Below are positions 9,030 to 19,121 of a stretch of DNA of 64,000 nucleotides, piece after piece. The position numbers and the translations under genes were made by a program. Where the stretch lies: the NCBI GenBank assembly GCA_002399345.1, contig DHDL01000023.1, forward strand, positions 28,833 through 92,832. Direction: 5' to 3'. The notes below the pieces were generated by a model that was not told the origin of the DNA, did no database searches, and worked only from the letters and a program-made list of their open reading frames with translations. Origin of the DNA: Thermoanaerobacterales bacterium UBA4877. GTDB taxonomy: Bacteria; Bacillota; Thermoanaerobacteria; Thermoanaerobacterales; UBA4877. The stretch's first letter is position 1, and every line of letters starts with the position of its first letter.

Positions 9030-10002
9030 AACCCATTACTCCTCTAATGCTTACATCACCGGCCTGTACATCCCTGATATCTCCATCGTCTGTTTTTATC
9101 TGAAGTTCTCCGGAGGGCAGTATATCAACCGCCCTGCCGGCATATTCTTTATTATAGTCCAAGACCCTTACCCTTCTTCCCAGCGTTGCCGAAATATCTT
9201 TAACATCATTTATAAATCCGTCATATTGTCCGTCAATATACTTATTGTACTCAAACTCTATTTCTTTTAATACACAGGCAAGAAATCGACTTCTGTTAAA
9301 CATTCTACCCGACTCAATATAAAGAGAGGTAGCTATATCTTTTAGTTCATCCGGAAAACTATGATTATTAATATTTATACCAAACCCTGTTACTACGTAA
9401 TGAATTCCGCCCATCTCTGCAGATGTTTCCGTAAGTATGCCGCACACCTTTTTTCCTCTGATTACTATATCATTAGGCCATTTTATAAGAGGCTTTAACC
9501 CGTATCCTGTCATAGCCTTTGCCACGGCCAGGCCGACAAGCAGTGTGAGCTTGGAAAGCTGCGCCATAGGCACATCGGGATGCAATAACAGGCTGCAGTA
9601 TATGCCCTGCGCCCGGGGTGAATACCATCCCTTTGTGATCCTGCCCTTTCCTGCAAGCTGCTGCTCAGATACCACCACAGCCGGCATAGCGCAGCAGCTC
9701 TCATGGCTCTTGGCCACCTCATTGGTAGAACCCACCGAATCATAATATTTAATCTCCTTCACCATGTTGCTACCATGAAGATAATACCAAATTAGATCCG
9801 GCAGCAATAGATCAGGTATGCCAGCCAGCTTGTAATCCTTATCAGTATCCTCATCTATAACATAGCCTGCAGCTCTCATTACCTTTATATGCTTGCGGGT
9901 AGAAATCCCACTCATCCCCCCAGACTCACATAACTCCTTTTCAGAGACATATTTACCATGCCTATCCATTAAGAGCTTAAGGATTTTATCCAATGTCATC
10001 AC
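9022..10002 (-). CDS. birA: Bifunctional biotin-protein ligase / biotin operon repressor
   Basis: A 326-residue BirA. An N-terminal winged helix (about residues 1-65, ISTRKHIKVMRAAGY) gives DNA binding. The central ligase domain has YYDSVGSTNEVAKSH, the biotinyl-AMP loop in LAGKGRITKGWYSP, and KWPNDIVIRGKKVCGILTE; an SH3-like C-terminal domain follows. It attaches biotin to carrier lysines. The biotin carrier subunit of the sodium pump (11237-11626) lies 1.2 kb upstream on the same strand, a natural substrate, although the oadB terminator separates the two. Confidence 0.96.
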   Translation of the reverse strand: MMTLDKILKLLMDRHGKYVSEKELCESGGMSGISTRKHIKVMRAAGYVIDEDTDKDYKLAGIPDLLLPDLIWYYLHGSNMVKEIKYYDSVGSTNEVAKSHESCCAMPAVVVSEQQLAGKGRITKGWYSPRAQGIYCSLLLHPDVPMAQLSKLTLLVGLAVAKAMTGYGLKPLIKWPNDIVIRGKKVCGILTETSAEMGGIHYVVTGFGININNHSFPDELKDIATSLYIESGRMFNRSRFLACVLKEIEFEYNKYIDGQYDGFINDVKDISATLGRRVRVLDYNKEYAGRAVDILPSGELQIKTDDGDIRDVQAGDVSIRGVMGYV

Positions 10003-10014
10003 CTTGAATATAAA

Positions 10015-10047
10015 ATAAATAATGAGGGTTATTAACCCTCATTATTA
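10015..10047 (-). terminator. Intrinsic terminator of the methylmalonyl-CoA/sodium-pump operon
   Basis: The minus strand reads AATGAGGGTTAATAACCCTCATT followed by ATTTATTTT. The 10 bp stem lies directly after the oadB-like stop. Confidence 0.8.
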
Positions 10048-10051
10048 TATA

Positions 10052-11224
10052 TTAACCGCCATATATTGACAAGAACACACCTGCAGCCACCGCAGTCCCT
10101 ATAACGCCAGCCACATTAGGACCCATGGCATGCATAAGAATAAAGTTTCCCGGCTTCTCCTCCTGTGCCACAACCTGGGATACCCGGGCGGCCATAGGCA
10201 CGGCGGAAACACCGGCCGACCCTATCAGCGGATTTATCTTGCCTCTCGATATTTTATTCATCAATTTGCCAAGCAAAACACCGCCGGACGTTGACACGAT
10301 AAAAGCCACCAAACCCAACACCACGATATAAAGCGACTGCGGCTTCAAAAATGTCTTGGCATTCGTTGTAGCCCCCACCGAAAGTCCCAGAAATATGACG
10401 ATTATATTATTCAGTTCATTCTGGGCCGTACTTGAAAGTCTGTCTACCACACCACTCTCCCTGAACAGGTTGCCCAGCATAAGCATGCCTATAAGCGGGG
10501 CTGCCGATGGAAGTAATAACGAAACAACTATTGTAACCGTTATAGGGAACACCACCCTTTCCTTTTTGGAAACCGGCCGTAGTTGCTCCATTGTTATCTG
10601 CCTTTCCTTCTTAGTCGTCAAAGCCCTCATAACCGGCGGCTGTATTATAGGCACCAGCGCCATGTATGAATACGCCGCAACAGCGACTGTACCAAGCAGA
10701 TGCGGAGCCAGCTTTGTAGCAAGGTATATAGTCGTGGGCCCGTCTGCCCCTCCTATTATACCTATGGCAGCTGCCTCCTGCGGGGTAAACCCCAGAACAC
10801 CCGCAGCAATGTTATATGTTATGAAAACACCCAGCTGTCCAGCCGCCCCCATAAGTACAGAAAGCGGATTGGCTATGAGCGGCCCAAAATCCGTCATTGC
10901 TCCTACACCAAGGAATATGAGCGGTGGGAATATCCCCAGTGCGTCTCCCTGATAAAGATAGTATAAAAGGCCACCCGGCTGTTTCATTACCTGTGCCCCG
11001 TTTACAGCCGCTTCATATACGGGCGGGTCCATAAGACCTGCTAAAGGTAGATTTGCCAGCAGCATACCGAATGCTATAGGCAGTAATAAAAGAGGCTCAT
11101 ACTTTTTCACTATGGCAAGGTATATAAAAATACATGCCACCACTATCATAATCACTTCTCCATAAGTAATCGCTCTGAAGCCCATACTATTATACAGATC
11201 CAAAAAGATGTGAGCTAACGACAT
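10052..11224 (-). CDS. Sodium-ion-translocating decarboxylase, beta subunit
   Basis: A 390-residue integral membrane protein of the OadB/GcdB/MmdB family, with about ten hydrophobic segments. It decarboxylates the carboxybiotin carrier and uses the energy to pump Na+ out. The family's re-entrant signatures are visible: [37 protein letters not shown] with the conserved Asp, and [18 protein letters not shown]. With the carboxyltransferase (11983-13539), biotin carrier and delta subunit in the same operon, the complex is best read as methylmalonyl-CoA decarboxylase. It is the last gene, followed by a terminator. Confidence 0.95.
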   Translation of the reverse strand: MSLAHIFLDLYNSMGFRAITYGEVIMIVVACIFIYLAIVKKYEPLLLLPIAFGMLLANLPLAGLMDPPVYEAAVNGAQVMKQPGGLLYYLYQGDALGIFPPLIFLGVGAMTDFGPLIANPLSVLMGAAGQLGVFITYNIAAGVLGFTPQEAAAIGIIGGADGPTTIYLATKLAPHLLGTVAVAAYSYMALVPIIQPPVMRALTTKKERQITMEQLRPVSKKERVVFPITVTIVVSLLLPSAAPLIGMLMLGNLFRESGVVDRLSSTAQNELNNIIVIFLGLSVGATTNAKTFLKPQSLYIVVLGLVAFIVSTSGGVLLGKLMNKISRGKINPLIGSAGVSAVPMAARVSQVVAQEEKPGNFILMHAMGPNVAGVIGTAVAAGVFLSIYGG

Positions 11225-11236
11225 AATAAATACCCC

Positions 11237-11626
11237 CTAAGCGAAATCAACCAGAGGATCACCGGTATTAACAGAAGCCCCCTTCTGAACATATATACCT
11301 TTGACCTTTCCATCATCCGAAGCAAGTATTTCATTTTCCATCTTCATGGCCTCCAAAATCATAAGAACCTGACCCTTTTTTACTGCCTCTCCTTCTTTTA
11401 CTTTTATATCCAATATTGTCCCCGGCATCGGAGCCTTAAGTGCCTTCGGCGAAGATGATGCATGCTTTGGACTCGGCTGCGTTTTAGATCTTGGTGCAGC
11501 AGCCCTCTTTGCCGGTTCCGGCTGTGGCTGCGGTGTCGATGCAACTGGCCTGTCCGCTTTATCCTGAAGTTCTTCCACCTCAACATCATATGCATTCCCG
11601 TTTACGGTTATCCTATATTTTTTCAT
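11237..11626 (-). CDS. Biotin carrier (biotinyl) subunit of the sodium pump decarboxylase
   Basis: A 129-residue gamma-type subunit. The N-terminus (MKKYRITVNGNAYDVEVEEL) is the usual carrier start. A flexible Pro/Ala/Lys-rich linker spans about residues 28-62, and a biotinyl domain carries LEAMKMENE with the biotinylated lysine between the two Mets. It shuttles CO2 from the carboxyltransferase to the membrane subunit. It sits 13 bases upstream of the beta subunit. Confidence 0.96.
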   Translation of the reverse strand: MKKYRITVNGNAYDVEVEELQDKADRPVASTPQPQPEPAKRAAAPRSKTQPSPKHASSSPKALKAPMPGTILDIKVKEGEAVKKGQVLMILEAMKMENEILASDDGKVKGIYVQKGASVNTGDPLVDFA

Positions 11627-11630
11627 ATTA

Positions 11631-11972
11631 TTACCTCCCTGTCCTTGTATTTGTCTGTTCCTGTATTGCTATCCTCCCCCATGAGGAAGAGGCATCAGGC
11701 AGCCTTACTATGCTTCTGACAACAAACCTCATATCCGGATTTGTGTCGGCTATTGCCGCAGCAATGACTGCAACCAGTTCTTCATCCATCATCTTATCTG
11801 AATCTCCTTTGCTTTCTTCCAGCACCTTTTCCGGTTCATTTACAGCACTTTTCTGGTTTTCCTTAAATATATACCTGAAACAGAATATAATAAGTGCCAG
11901 AATGATTAAAACAGCAAAAACTATACCCATACCAACCACAGTAACCATTCCAAGTTCATTACCACTTGCCAT
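11631..11972 (-). CDS. OadG-like delta subunit of the sodium pump decarboxylase
   Basis: About 113 residues from the ATG at 11972 (MASGNELGMVTVV, preceded by AGGGGTG); an upstream ATG at 12002 would overlap the carboxyltransferase gene. There is one membrane helix near the N-terminus (VTVVGMGIVFAVLIILALII), a charged linker, then a segment, EELVAVIAAAIADTNPDMRF, ending in basic residues. Such subunits assemble the soluble and membrane parts of the complex. Order carboxyltransferase, delta, biotin carrier, beta matches known methylmalonyl-CoA decarboxylases. Confidence 0.85.
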   Translation of the reverse strand: MASGNELGMVTVVGMGIVFAVLIILALIIFCFRYIFKENQKSAVNEPEKVLEESKGDSDKMMDEELVAVIAAAIADTNPDMRFVVRSIVRLPDASSSWGRIAIQEQTNTRTGR

Positions 11973-11982
11973 ACCATCACCC

Positions 11983-13539
11983 CTAAACAGGCATATTACC
12001 ATGCTTTTTAGCAGGCCTTGTCTCTCTCTTGCTCTTCAGCATTTCCAAGCTGGAAGCTATGTACTGCCGCGTAAATCTCGGTTCAATAACATCATCAATG
12101 TATCCCCGCGCAGCAGCCCTATATGGATTTGCAAAATTTTCTTTATACTCTTCTATCTTTTGCTTCCTCATTACAGCAGGATCTTCCGACTCTTTGATCT
12201 CGTTTTTGAATACAATATTAGCGGCTCCATCTGGTCCCATGACTGCTATCTCAGCTGTCGGCCATGCAAACACGGCGTCAGCTCCCAAATGTCGAGAGCA
12301 CATGGCAATATAGGCTCCGCCGTATGCCTTTCTGATAATCACGGTAATCTTAGGCACAGTCGCCTCCGAATAGGCATAGAGAAGTTTGGCACCATGCCTT
12401 TCAATGCCGCCGTATTCCTGATTTGTGCCCGGCAGATAGCCCGGGACATCCACAAAATTGATGACCGGTATATTAAAAGCATCGCATGTCCTTATGAATC
12501 TTGCCGCCTTGTCCGAGGCATTTATATCCAGGCTTCCCGCAAGATAGCTCGGCTGGTTTGCTATTATTCCTATACTATCCCCGCCTATCCTCGCGTAACA
12601 TGTGACTATATTTCGGGCATACCCCTTCATTACCTCCATAAATTCACCGTTATCAACTGTTTCCCTTATGACATCCTTAATATCATAGGCCTTATTGGGA
12701 TTATCGGGCACAACCTCGTCCAGCTTAGTAGCCACCCTGTTGACATCATCCCCCGTTTTAACGTGAGGAGCTTTCTCCAGATTGTTGGAAGGAAGATAAC
12801 TTAAAAGCATCCTTATCTGATCCAGGCATTCCTCGTCACTATCAGCCATGAAATGCGCTACACCACTGGTCGTACTGTGAGTCACAGCACCGCCCAATTC
12901 CTCTTGCGTAACATCCTCACCCGTAACAGATTTAACAACCTGCGGCCCGGTTATAAATACCTGGCTCGTACCATTCACCATAAATACAAAATCAGTCAGT
13001 GCGGGAGAATATACGGCACCTCCGGCACATGGACCCATAATTGCCGAAATCTGAGGTATAACCCCCGAAGCTATAGTGTTTCTGTAAAAGATATCGCCAT
13101 AACCGGAGAGGGCATCCACACCCTCTTGAATGCGGGCACCACCGGAATCATTTAATCCTACAAGAGGAACGCCCATTTTAAGTGCTTTATCCATTACATT
13201 ACACATCTTCTTGGCTTGATATTCACCCAGTGAGCCGCCCATAGCGGTAAAGTCCTGTGCATATACACAAACAAGCCTTCCGTTTGCCGTTCCGTAGCCG
13301 GTGACCACGCCCTCGCCCGGAATCTCGGTTTTGTCCATACCAAAATCGGTACTTCTGTGCTCCACAAAGGTATCGGTCTCAACAAAACTGTCATTGTCCA
13401 TAAAATACTCTATTCTTTCCCTGGCCGTAAGCTTACCTTTTTTATGCTGTTTCTCAATCCTCTTAGGCCCACCGCCAAGCTGGACCTTCTCCCTCTTTTT
13501 CTTAAGGTCGTCGATTCTTTCACTTACCTTCATCATCAT
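11983..13539 (-). CDS. mmdA: Methylmalonyl-CoA carboxyltransferase/decarboxylase alpha subunit
   Basis: A 518-residue acyl-CoA carboxyltransferase of the MmdA/PccB type, with two crotonase-like halves. Visible signatures are [65 protein letters not shown] and [16 protein letters not shown]. It transfers the carboxyl group of (S)-methylmalonyl-CoA to the biotin carrier, giving propionyl-CoA. It lies 10 bases downstream of the epimerase gene. A pyruvate-linked transcarboxylase or propionyl-CoA carboxylase role is possible in principle, but no 5S transcarboxylase or biotin carboxylase gene is near. Confidence 0.95.
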   Translation of the reverse strand: MMMKVSERIDDLKKKREKVQLGGGPKRIEKQHKKGKLTARERIEYFMDNDSFVETDTFVEHRSTDFGMDKTEIPGEGVVTGYGTANGRLVCVYAQDFTAMGGSLGEYQAKKMCNVMDKALKMGVPLVGLNDSGGARIQEGVDALSGYGDIFYRNTIASGVIPQISAIMGPCAGGAVYSPALTDFVFMVNGTSQVFITGPQVVKSVTGEDVTQEELGGAVTHSTTSGVAHFMADSDEECLDQIRMLLSYLPSNNLEKAPHVKTGDDVNRVATKLDEVVPDNPNKAYDIKDVIRETVDNGEFMEVMKGYARNIVTCYARIGGDSIGIIANQPSYLAGSLDINASDKAARFIRTCDAFNIPVINFVDVPGYLPGTNQEYGGIERHGAKLLYAYSEATVPKITVIIRKAYGGAYIAMCSRHLGADAVFAWPTAEIAVMGPDGAANIVFKNEIKESEDPAVMRKQKIEEYKENFANPYRAAARGYIDDVIEPRFTRQYIASSLEMLKSKRETRPAKKHGNMPV

Positions 13540-13548
13540 ACCCCCCGC

Positions 13549-13953
13549 CTATTTTCTCTCGCAAAGTTCTAGTAAGACACCATGTGTACTTTTAGGATGT
13601 AAAAAAGCTATACTTGCGCCTCCCGCTCCTTTCCTCGCTTTCTTATCAATAAGCCTTATCCCCTTCTTATTCATTTCCTCTAATGTGGCATCTATGTCGT
13701 TCACCCTGAGTGCAATATGCTGTATACCCTCACCCTTTTTTTCTATAAATTTAGCAATCGTACCGTCTTCAGTAGTAGACTCCAAAAGTTCTATCTCACA
13801 ATCACCCAACGGCAAAAAGGCTGTCTTCACATGCTGCTCCTCTACAACCTCCGTACCGTTGCATTTAATGCCCAGGATATCCTGATAAAAGCAAAGTACA
13901 TCATCAATACTTTTAACTGCAATACCTATGTGATCTACCTTTTGTATCATCAA
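13549..13953 (-). CDS. mce: Methylmalonyl-CoA epimerase
   Basis: A 134-residue vicinal-oxygen-chelate protein with two beta-alpha-beta-beta-beta repeats. The N-terminal VDHIGIAVKSIDD has the metal-binding His, and EGIQHIALRVNDIDATLEEM and SKSTHGVLLELCE-type ends supply other ligands. It interconverts the (R) and (S) forms of methylmalonyl-CoA, linking the mutase product to the decarboxylase. Its place between meaB and mmdA supports this. Confidence 0.95.
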   Translation of the reverse strand: MMIQKVDHIGIAVKSIDDVLCFYQDILGIKCNGTEVVEEQHVKTAFLPLGDCEIELLESTTEDGTIAKFIEKKGEGIQHIALRVNDIDATLEEMNKKGIRLIDKKARKGAGGASIAFLHPKSTHGVLLELCERK

Positions 13954-14004
13954 ATCCCTCCTTTTTTATTTTTCCTTAATTGCACCAAGTTTGTGATCTT
14001 AATC

Positions 14005-14946
14005 TTAAACCGAACGATCTCTTAATGGCTTCAATATACAATTTGCGGCACTGTATGGGTCTGTTTCACCATTTACAGTCTTATCTACAATACTATTAAG
14101 TTCATCCTTTGGCAACCGTGACATAATATCAGACATAATGCTGTTCGTGGCCAGCTCCATAATTTCCTCTTTGATATGCTCTTTTCTTTTGCTCATAAAT
14201 ATGTCCGACTCTTTAATATATTTCTCGTGTTCTCCTACAGCATTTGTAATATTGTCCAAACCTTCGTCTGCTTGCGCAGCGGCCTTTATTACTTTGGGTC
14301 TCCATGCGGATTTATCATTAAAGTCCAGCATGGCCTCAATCTCCCTGGCTGTTTTATCAGCACCGTCCCTGTCACATTTGTTTACGACAAAAACATTCCC
14401 TATTTCCATTATACCAGCTTTCATCGCCTGTATATCATCACCCAGGCCGGGAGCAAGAACCATGATAGTGGTATCCGCCATATCTGCAATCTCCACCTCC
14501 GATTGGCCCACGCCTACCGTTTCGATAAAGATATAATCCATTCCGAATATATCCATTATGCGTGAAGTAATTCTGGTACTCATCGAAAGCCCGCCCAGAT
14601 GACCCCGGGAACCCATGCTCCGTATAAATATGTTCGGGTCGGTAAAAAGCTTCTGCATCCTTATCCTATCTCCCAGTATGGCACCTCCGGTATAAGGGCT
14701 GGTAGGATCACATGCAATGATGCCTACTCTTTTACCGAGATCTGAATACATCTTGGCCAGGCCCGCCGTAAGCGTGCTCTTGCCTACACCCGGAGGACCC
14801 GTTATACCGATAATATAGGCTAACCCGCTTTTCCCATACAGCTCGCGGATTATATCTATTGCCTCCTGCCTGCCATCCTCCGCCATGGTTATTAATTTTG
14901 CCAGGGCAACCCTGTTACCCTCAATTATGCCTCTTTTAATATCCAT
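14005..14946 (-). CDS. meaB: MeaB/ArgK-type GTPase chaperone of methylmalonyl-CoA mutase
   Basis: A 313-residue G3E GTPase. The Walker A is GITGPPGVGKSTLTAGLAK, switch segments include GVIACDPTSPYTGGAILGDR, and the base-recognition motif is VVNKCD. A C-terminal helical tail mediates dimerisation. It protects and reloads the B12 cofactor of the mutase using GTP. Its ATG overlaps the stop of the B12-binding subunit, so it is coupled to the mutase genes. Confidence 0.95.
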   Translation of the reverse strand: MDIKRGIIEGNRVALAKLITMAEDGRQEAIDIIRELYGKSGLAYIIGITGPPGVGKSTLTAGLAKMYSDLGKRVGIIACDPTSPYTGGAILGDRIRMQKLFTDPNIFIRSMGSRGHLGGLSMSTRITSRIMDIFGMDYIFIETVGVGQSEVEIADMADTTIMVLAPGLGDDIQAMKAGIMEIGNVFVVNKCDRDGADKTAREIEAMLDFNDKSAWRPKVIKAAAQADEGLDNITNAVGEHEKYIKESDIFMSKRKEHIKEEIMELATNSIMSDIMSRLPKDELNSIVDKTVNGETDPYSAANCILKPLRDRSV

Positions 14947-15347
14947 TATGAATCAATCCTGACGTGAGATTTTATAAATTCCACTGACTCTGAAGTTGGT
15001 GTACCGGGAGTAAATATCTCTGCTATACCCTGAGATTTCAAGTATGGTATATCATCGGCCGGTATAACTCCCCCACCTACCACCAATTTGTCACCTGCTC
15101 CCTTTTCTTTCAAAAGCTTAACCACCTTGGGAAGAAGCGTATTATGCGCACCCGATAAAATGCTCATGGCCACAACGTCCACATCCTCCTGTATAGCTGC
15201 CTCGGCAATCTGTTCCGGTGTTTGTCTGAGGCCGGTATAAATGACCTCCATCCCTGCATCTCTGAGTGCCCGGGCAACAACCTTGGCTCCCCTGTCATGG
15301 CCGTCCAAACCGGGCTTTGCTACCAATACCCTTATGGGTCTGCTCAT
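14946..15347 (-). CDS. mcmB: Methylmalonyl-CoA mutase, B12-binding small subunit
   Basis: A 133-residue stand-alone cobalamin-binding domain. The base-off/His-on motif DGHDRG is in [20 protein letters not shown]. The conserved Ser ([11 protein letters not shown]) and the GGG turn ([10 protein letters not shown]) follow. Together with the large subunit 13 bases upstream it makes the split mutase found in many anaerobes and archaea, isomerising succinyl-CoA and (R)-methylmalonyl-CoA through an adenosyl radical. Confidence 0.96.
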   Translation of the reverse strand: MSRPIRVLVAKPGLDGHDRGAKVVARALRDAGMEVIYTGLRQTPEQIAEAAIQEDVDVVAMSILSGAHNTLLPKVVKLLKEKGAGDKLVVGGGVIPADDIPYLKSQGIAEIFTPGTPTSESVEFIKSHVRIDS

Positions 15348-15360
15348 ATCCTTAACCTCC

Positions 15361-17040
15361 TTATAATATTACCGATTCCTGATATTCTCCAAATACTTTT
15401 CTCAAAACATCGCATATTTCCCCTAGGGTTGCATACTCCTTGACAGCCTTTATAAAGTAAGGCATAAGATTCTCCTCGCCGCGTGCAGCCTTTTCCACCT
15501 CTCTTAAAGCCTGCTTCACCTTCTCATTATCCCTGTCTTTTCTTAATTTCGCCAGCCGTACATTTTGTTTTTCGGCAACGGCAGGATCGACCTTCAAAAG
15601 ATTTTTGGGCGGCTGCTCATCAATCTTAAACTTATTCATGCCCACTACCACCGTTTCCCCAGATTCCACAGACTTCTGGTACACATACGCTGCATCCTGT
15701 ATTTCCTTTTGCATATAGCCTTGTTCAATAGCCTTAGGTGCACCTCCCAGATCGTCTATCTTCTTTATATAATCCATAGCCCTTTTTTCAATATCATCAG
15801 TAAGAGATTCCACATAGTAGGATCCGGCCAACGGATCCACCGTATCTGCCACTCCACTCTCATAGGCTATTATCTGCTGCGTCCGTAGCGCTATCCTTAC
15901 CGAATCTTCGGTAGGAAGTGAAAGCGCCTCTTCCCTAGAATTTGTATGAAGTGACTGTGTTCCGCCCAGTACCGCCTCCAAAGCCTGCAAGGTCACCCTC
16001 ACAATATTGTTGTCCGGCTGTTGTGCCGTAAGCGTTGATCCACCGGTCTGAGTATGAAAACGCAGTTTCAATGACTTAGGATTCTTCGCGCCAAACCTTT
16101 CTTTCATTATCCTTGCCCACAACCTTCTGGCTGCCCTGAACTTAGCTGCCTCCTGAAACAGGTTGTTGTTGGCATTAAAGAAAAACGATAACCGCGGTGC
16201 AAACTCATCCACATCCAGACCGGCCTTTAATGCGGCATTAACATAAGCAATACCATCCGCCAGTGTAAAAGCAACCTCCTGTACAGCCGTTGAACCGGCT
16301 TCTCTGATATGATAACCGCTTATACTTATGGTATTCCACTTAGGCACATTCTTGGCACAGAATTCAAAAATGTCCGTAATAAGACGCATAGACGGAGCCG
16401 GTGGAAATATATATGTACCTCTCGCCACATATTCCTTGAGTATATCATTCTGTATAGTCCCCTTAAGCTTTTCCATGCCGACACCTTGTTTTTCGGCCAC
16501 AACTATATACATGGCCAGCAGTATGGCAGCAGGTGCATTTATTGTCATTGACGTACTGACCTTATCCAAGGGAATTCCTTCAAACAAAACCTCCATATCC
16601 GCCAACGAGGATATGGCAACGCCAACCTTGCCAACCTCTCCCTCAGCCAGCGAAGCATCGGAATCATAACCGATCTGGGTAGGAAGGTCAAAGGCAATGC
16701 TAAGTCCCGTCTGCCCTTGAGAGAGTAAATACTTGTACCTTTCATTGGATTCCTCTGCATCTCCAAATCCCGCATACTGCCTCATCGTCCAGAATCTTCC
16801 CCTGTACTGGGTAGGCTGAACCCCGCGGGTGTATGGATATTCACCGGGAAATCCTATATCATCCAGATATTTCTGATCTTTAGTATCCTCGGGGGTATAT
16901 GTCCTCTTCACCTCAATTCCAGAGTCTGTAGAAAAATTTTCTTTTCTCTCCGGGAAACGTGATATTGTCTTTTTAACGGACCCTGCTTCCCACTTTTCCC
17001 TTGCTTTTTTTATTTCTTCAATGTCATCTTTGTCAGACAT
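15361..17040 (-). CDS. mcmA: Methylmalonyl-CoA mutase, large catalytic subunit
   Basis: A 559-residue TIM-barrel subunit without a B12 domain. Family hallmarks are [81 protein letters not shown] and [15 protein letters not shown]. It is the first gene of the operon that continues through mcmB, meaB, mce, mmdA and the sodium-pump subunits, so the whole succinate-to-propionate limb is under one promoter. About 420 bases of AT-rich sequence upstream presumably hold the promoter. Confidence 0.96.
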   Translation of the reverse strand: MSDKDDIEEIKKAREKWEAGSVKKTISRFPERKENFSTDSGIEVKRTYTPEDTKDQKYLDDIGFPGEYPYTRGVQPTQYRGRFWTMRQYAGFGDAEESNERYKYLLSQGQTGLSIAFDLPTQIGYDSDASLAEGEVGKVGVAISSLADMEVLFEGIPLDKVSTSMTINAPAAILLAMYIVVAEKQGVGMEKLKGTIQNDILKEYVARGTYIFPPAPSMRLITDIFEFCAKNVPKWNTISISGYHIREAGSTAVQEVAFTLADGIAYVNAALKAGLDVDEFAPRLSFFFNANNNLFQEAAKFRAARRLWARIMKERFGAKNPKSLKLRFHTQTGGSTLTAQQPDNNIVRVTLQALEAVLGGTQSLHTNSREEALSLPTEDSVRIALRTQQIIAYESGVADTVDPLAGSYYVESLTDDIEKRAMDYIKKIDDLGGAPKAIEQGYMQKEIQDAAYVYQKSVESGETVVVGMNKFKIDEQPPKNLLKVDPAVAEKQNVRLAKLRKDRDNEKVKQALREVEKAARGEENLMPYFIKAVKEYATLGEICDVLRKVFGEYQESVIL

Positions 17041-17414
17041 TACCGCTGCCTCCTTTTTTTAGAATTCCATAAGGACCTTATGTCCATTCTTTATCCATTA
17101 TGAAAAAATGGAGCATGAAATATGCTTTCACCTTATATTATTATATTCCCATATGCCCCACAAACACAGCCCTCGCTTCGGTTTAATATTTCATTGATTA
17201 TGAACACTTCTATTATAACAAAATTTGCCTTGCTGGGAAAGCCATTTCTCGAAAATTGCAGGATTAAATTCACTGAGTAATACTTATGCATTAATAAAAA
17301 CAGCTAGACGCTTATCGTAAGAAGGATTAGAATATTCCTCGTATTAGTAAAAATCTCTTAAAATTTTATTCAAAATTAGTATATAACAATCAGTGTTAAT
17401 CTCACGAGTAAAGA
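17041..17414. other. AT-rich intergenic region upstream of the mutase operon
   Basis: No gene or known RNA motif is visible. Short inverted repeats near 17070-17115 (an ATAAGGACCTTAT core and an adjacent CCATT/AATGG pair) lie just upstream of the mutase ribosome site and could be an operator; this is only positional inference. Confidence 0.35.
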
Positions 17415-17456
17415 TAAAAGGCTATCGGGAGATTTAACAAATCCCTGATAGCCTTG
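17415..17456 (-). terminator. Intrinsic terminator of the alanine/sodium symporter gene
   Basis: The minus strand has AAGGCTATCAGGGA, a loop, TCCCGATAGCCTTTT: a 12-13 bp stem with one mismatch and a T-tract, directly after the stop at 17467. Confidence 0.85.
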
Positions 17457-17466
17457 TAATATCAAT

Positions 17467-18891
17467 CTATTTGTTTTGCTCTGCCGTATCTCCCCAGAAA
17501 TCGACTTTATCTTTTAAGCCTATGGAGGAAGCTTTAAACACTGGATTTTTCCCATTCTTTCTTTGCTCACTATAGTCACTCATACATTTAATTGCCGGAT
17601 CTTTTAATATGAAAATTGCTGGAATATTAATCATTGCCATGAATGCCATTAATACATCCGCCGTATCCCACGCTACGCTAAATTCGAGTTCTGTTCCAAA
17701 TAAGACTATAAGAACCGCAGCAACACGGAAAATTATCAAAGTTGTCTTGCTTGGCTTTTTACCAATAATATAGTTTAAATTAGATTCTGCATAAAAATAA
17801 TTCCCTATGAGGGTTGTAAAACCAAATAAAAATAGTGCAAATGAAAAAAAGTATTGGCCAAAGTTTCCAAAGCTGGCCTTTAATGCAGCCACATTATATG
17901 GCGCACCCGCCATCTCAGGAGTTGGAACAACACCGGAAGCTAATAGCATAAATGCAGTTGCTGTGCAGATAATTATTGTATCTAAATAAACTGACATAAC
18001 TTGAACCAATCCTTGCTTGGCCGGATGGGATGTGTCAGCCGACGCTGCCGCATTTGGAGCCGAACCGATACCTGCCTCGTTAGAATATAGACCTCTTTTT
18101 AGTCCCAACATAACACAAGATCCGGTAAAGCCGCCAAAAATAGATTTAATATCAAATGCTTGTGTAAATATATCTGCAAATATTCTGGGTATCAATGTTA
18201 CATTCTTTATTATTATAATAATTGCAACAATAATATATGCCGTTGACATAATGGGTACAAGATATGAGGTGATTTGGCTTAATCTTTTATCCCCGCCAAA
18301 AATACTAACGGCTGTTAATACCGCTAAAATTATACCAATAATTATTGGTGACGTCTCTGGATCCCAAAAACTATATGTACTAAATGACGAGCTTACATTA
18401 TAAGCAGCCAACATATTAAAACCTACCATATAAGTGACGATAAGAATGATTGCAAAAATCATCCCTACAGTCCTATTTTTTAATCCATTTTCAATATAAT
18501 ATGCAGGTCCGCCATAGAAGCCTCCATCCTCATCACGTTTCTTATAAATTTGTGCAAGAGTACTTTCAATAAAAGCAGATGCCGCCCCAAGAATAGCAAC
18601 CACCCACATCCAAAATACCGATCCTGCCCCTCCTAAAACTATAGCTGTAGATACACCTACAATATTCCCGGTACCAACCCTTGAAGCTGTAGAGACCATT
18701 AAAGCTTGAAAAGAAGATATTGATTTCTCATCTTTAGCAGGTTCTCTCATAATCTTTATGGAGTCTTTTAAAAGCCGTAGTTGAACGAACCTTGTCTTAA
18801 ATGAGAAGTATAATCCACCGCCGATCAATAGTAATGGTAACAAATAAGTGTAAAGAGCATTGCTTAAATTACCTATAAATTTTGTGTACAA
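17467..18891 (-). CDS. alsT: AlsT-type sodium:alanine/glycine symporter
   Basis: About 474 residues starting at a TTG (18891) behind AGAAGGGGG; upstream in-frame ATG codons to 18990 lack ribosome sites and would add a hydrophilic leader foreign to the family. Around ten membrane helices are visible, with AGCS-family signatures ASRVGTGNIVGVSTAI, GGPAYYIENGLKNR and LGLKRGLYSNEAGIGSAPNA. It imports alanine or glycine with Na+, drawing on the sodium gradient that the neighbouring decarboxylase helps build. It stands alone with its own terminator. Confidence 0.94.
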   Translation of the reverse strand: MYTKFIGNLSNALYTYLLPLLLIGGGLYFSFKTRFVQLRLLKDSIKIMREPAKDEKSISSFQALMVSTASRVGTGNIVGVSTAIVLGGAGSVFWMWVVAILGAASAFIESTLAQIYKKRDEDGGFYGGPAYYIENGLKNRTVGMIFAIILIVTYMVGFNMLAAYNVSSSFSTYSFWDPETSPIIIGIILAVLTAVSIFGGDKRLSQITSYLVPIMSTAYIIVAIIIIIKNVTLIPRIFADIFTQAFDIKSIFGGFTGSCVMLGLKRGLYSNEAGIGSAPNAAASADTSHPAKQGLVQVMSVYLDTIIICTATAFMLLASGVVPTPEMAGAPYNVAALKASFGNFGQYFFSFALFLFGFTTLIGNYFYAESNLNYIIGKKPSKTTLIIFRVAAVLIVLFGTELEFSVAWDTADVLMAFMAMINIPAIFILKDPAIKCMSDYSEQRKNGKNPVFKASSIGLKDKVDFWGDTAEQNK

Positions 18892-19071
18892 ACAAATACC
18901 CCCTTCTAATAATTTGATATATATAACTCTTTGCCATTTTATATGTATACTTTTTGGCACTGCCATAGCCTGTATACCTTCAGTAAACACTTTACGGGAT
19001 CAATGCCAGGCCTAACAAGTCATATGCATATATGAAATTAGAGTCAATGCTCTATATATTTTCACCAAAGT

Positions 19072-19110
19072 AAAAAAGACAAGGTACCAGGAAATGGTAC
19101 TTTGCCTTCA
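19072..19110 (-). terminator. Intrinsic terminator of the histidine kinase gene
   Basis: The minus strand reads AAGGCAAAGTACCA, a short loop, TGGTACCTTGTCTTTTTT: an imperfect 14 bp stem followed by T residues. Confidence 0.75.
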
Positions 19111-19121
19111 GGCTGAAATGA

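Noticed and set aside
11491-12804. Long plus-strand open frame of 437 codons opposite the carboxyltransferase
   Set aside because: The minus strand encodes clear mmdA and delta-subunit proteins there; the plus translation has no family features and arises from codon bias.
3174-17287. Near-identical 18-mer TCACTGAGAAATACTTAT (3174) and TCACTGAGTAATACTTAT (17270)
   Set aside because: A one-mismatch AT-rich 18-mer pair is expected about that often by chance in 64 kb, and the sites share no clear context.
17041-17414. Riboswitch (cobalamin type) upstream of the B12-dependent mutase operon
   Set aside because: The conserved B12-box and other blocks of the cobalamin riboswitch are absent.
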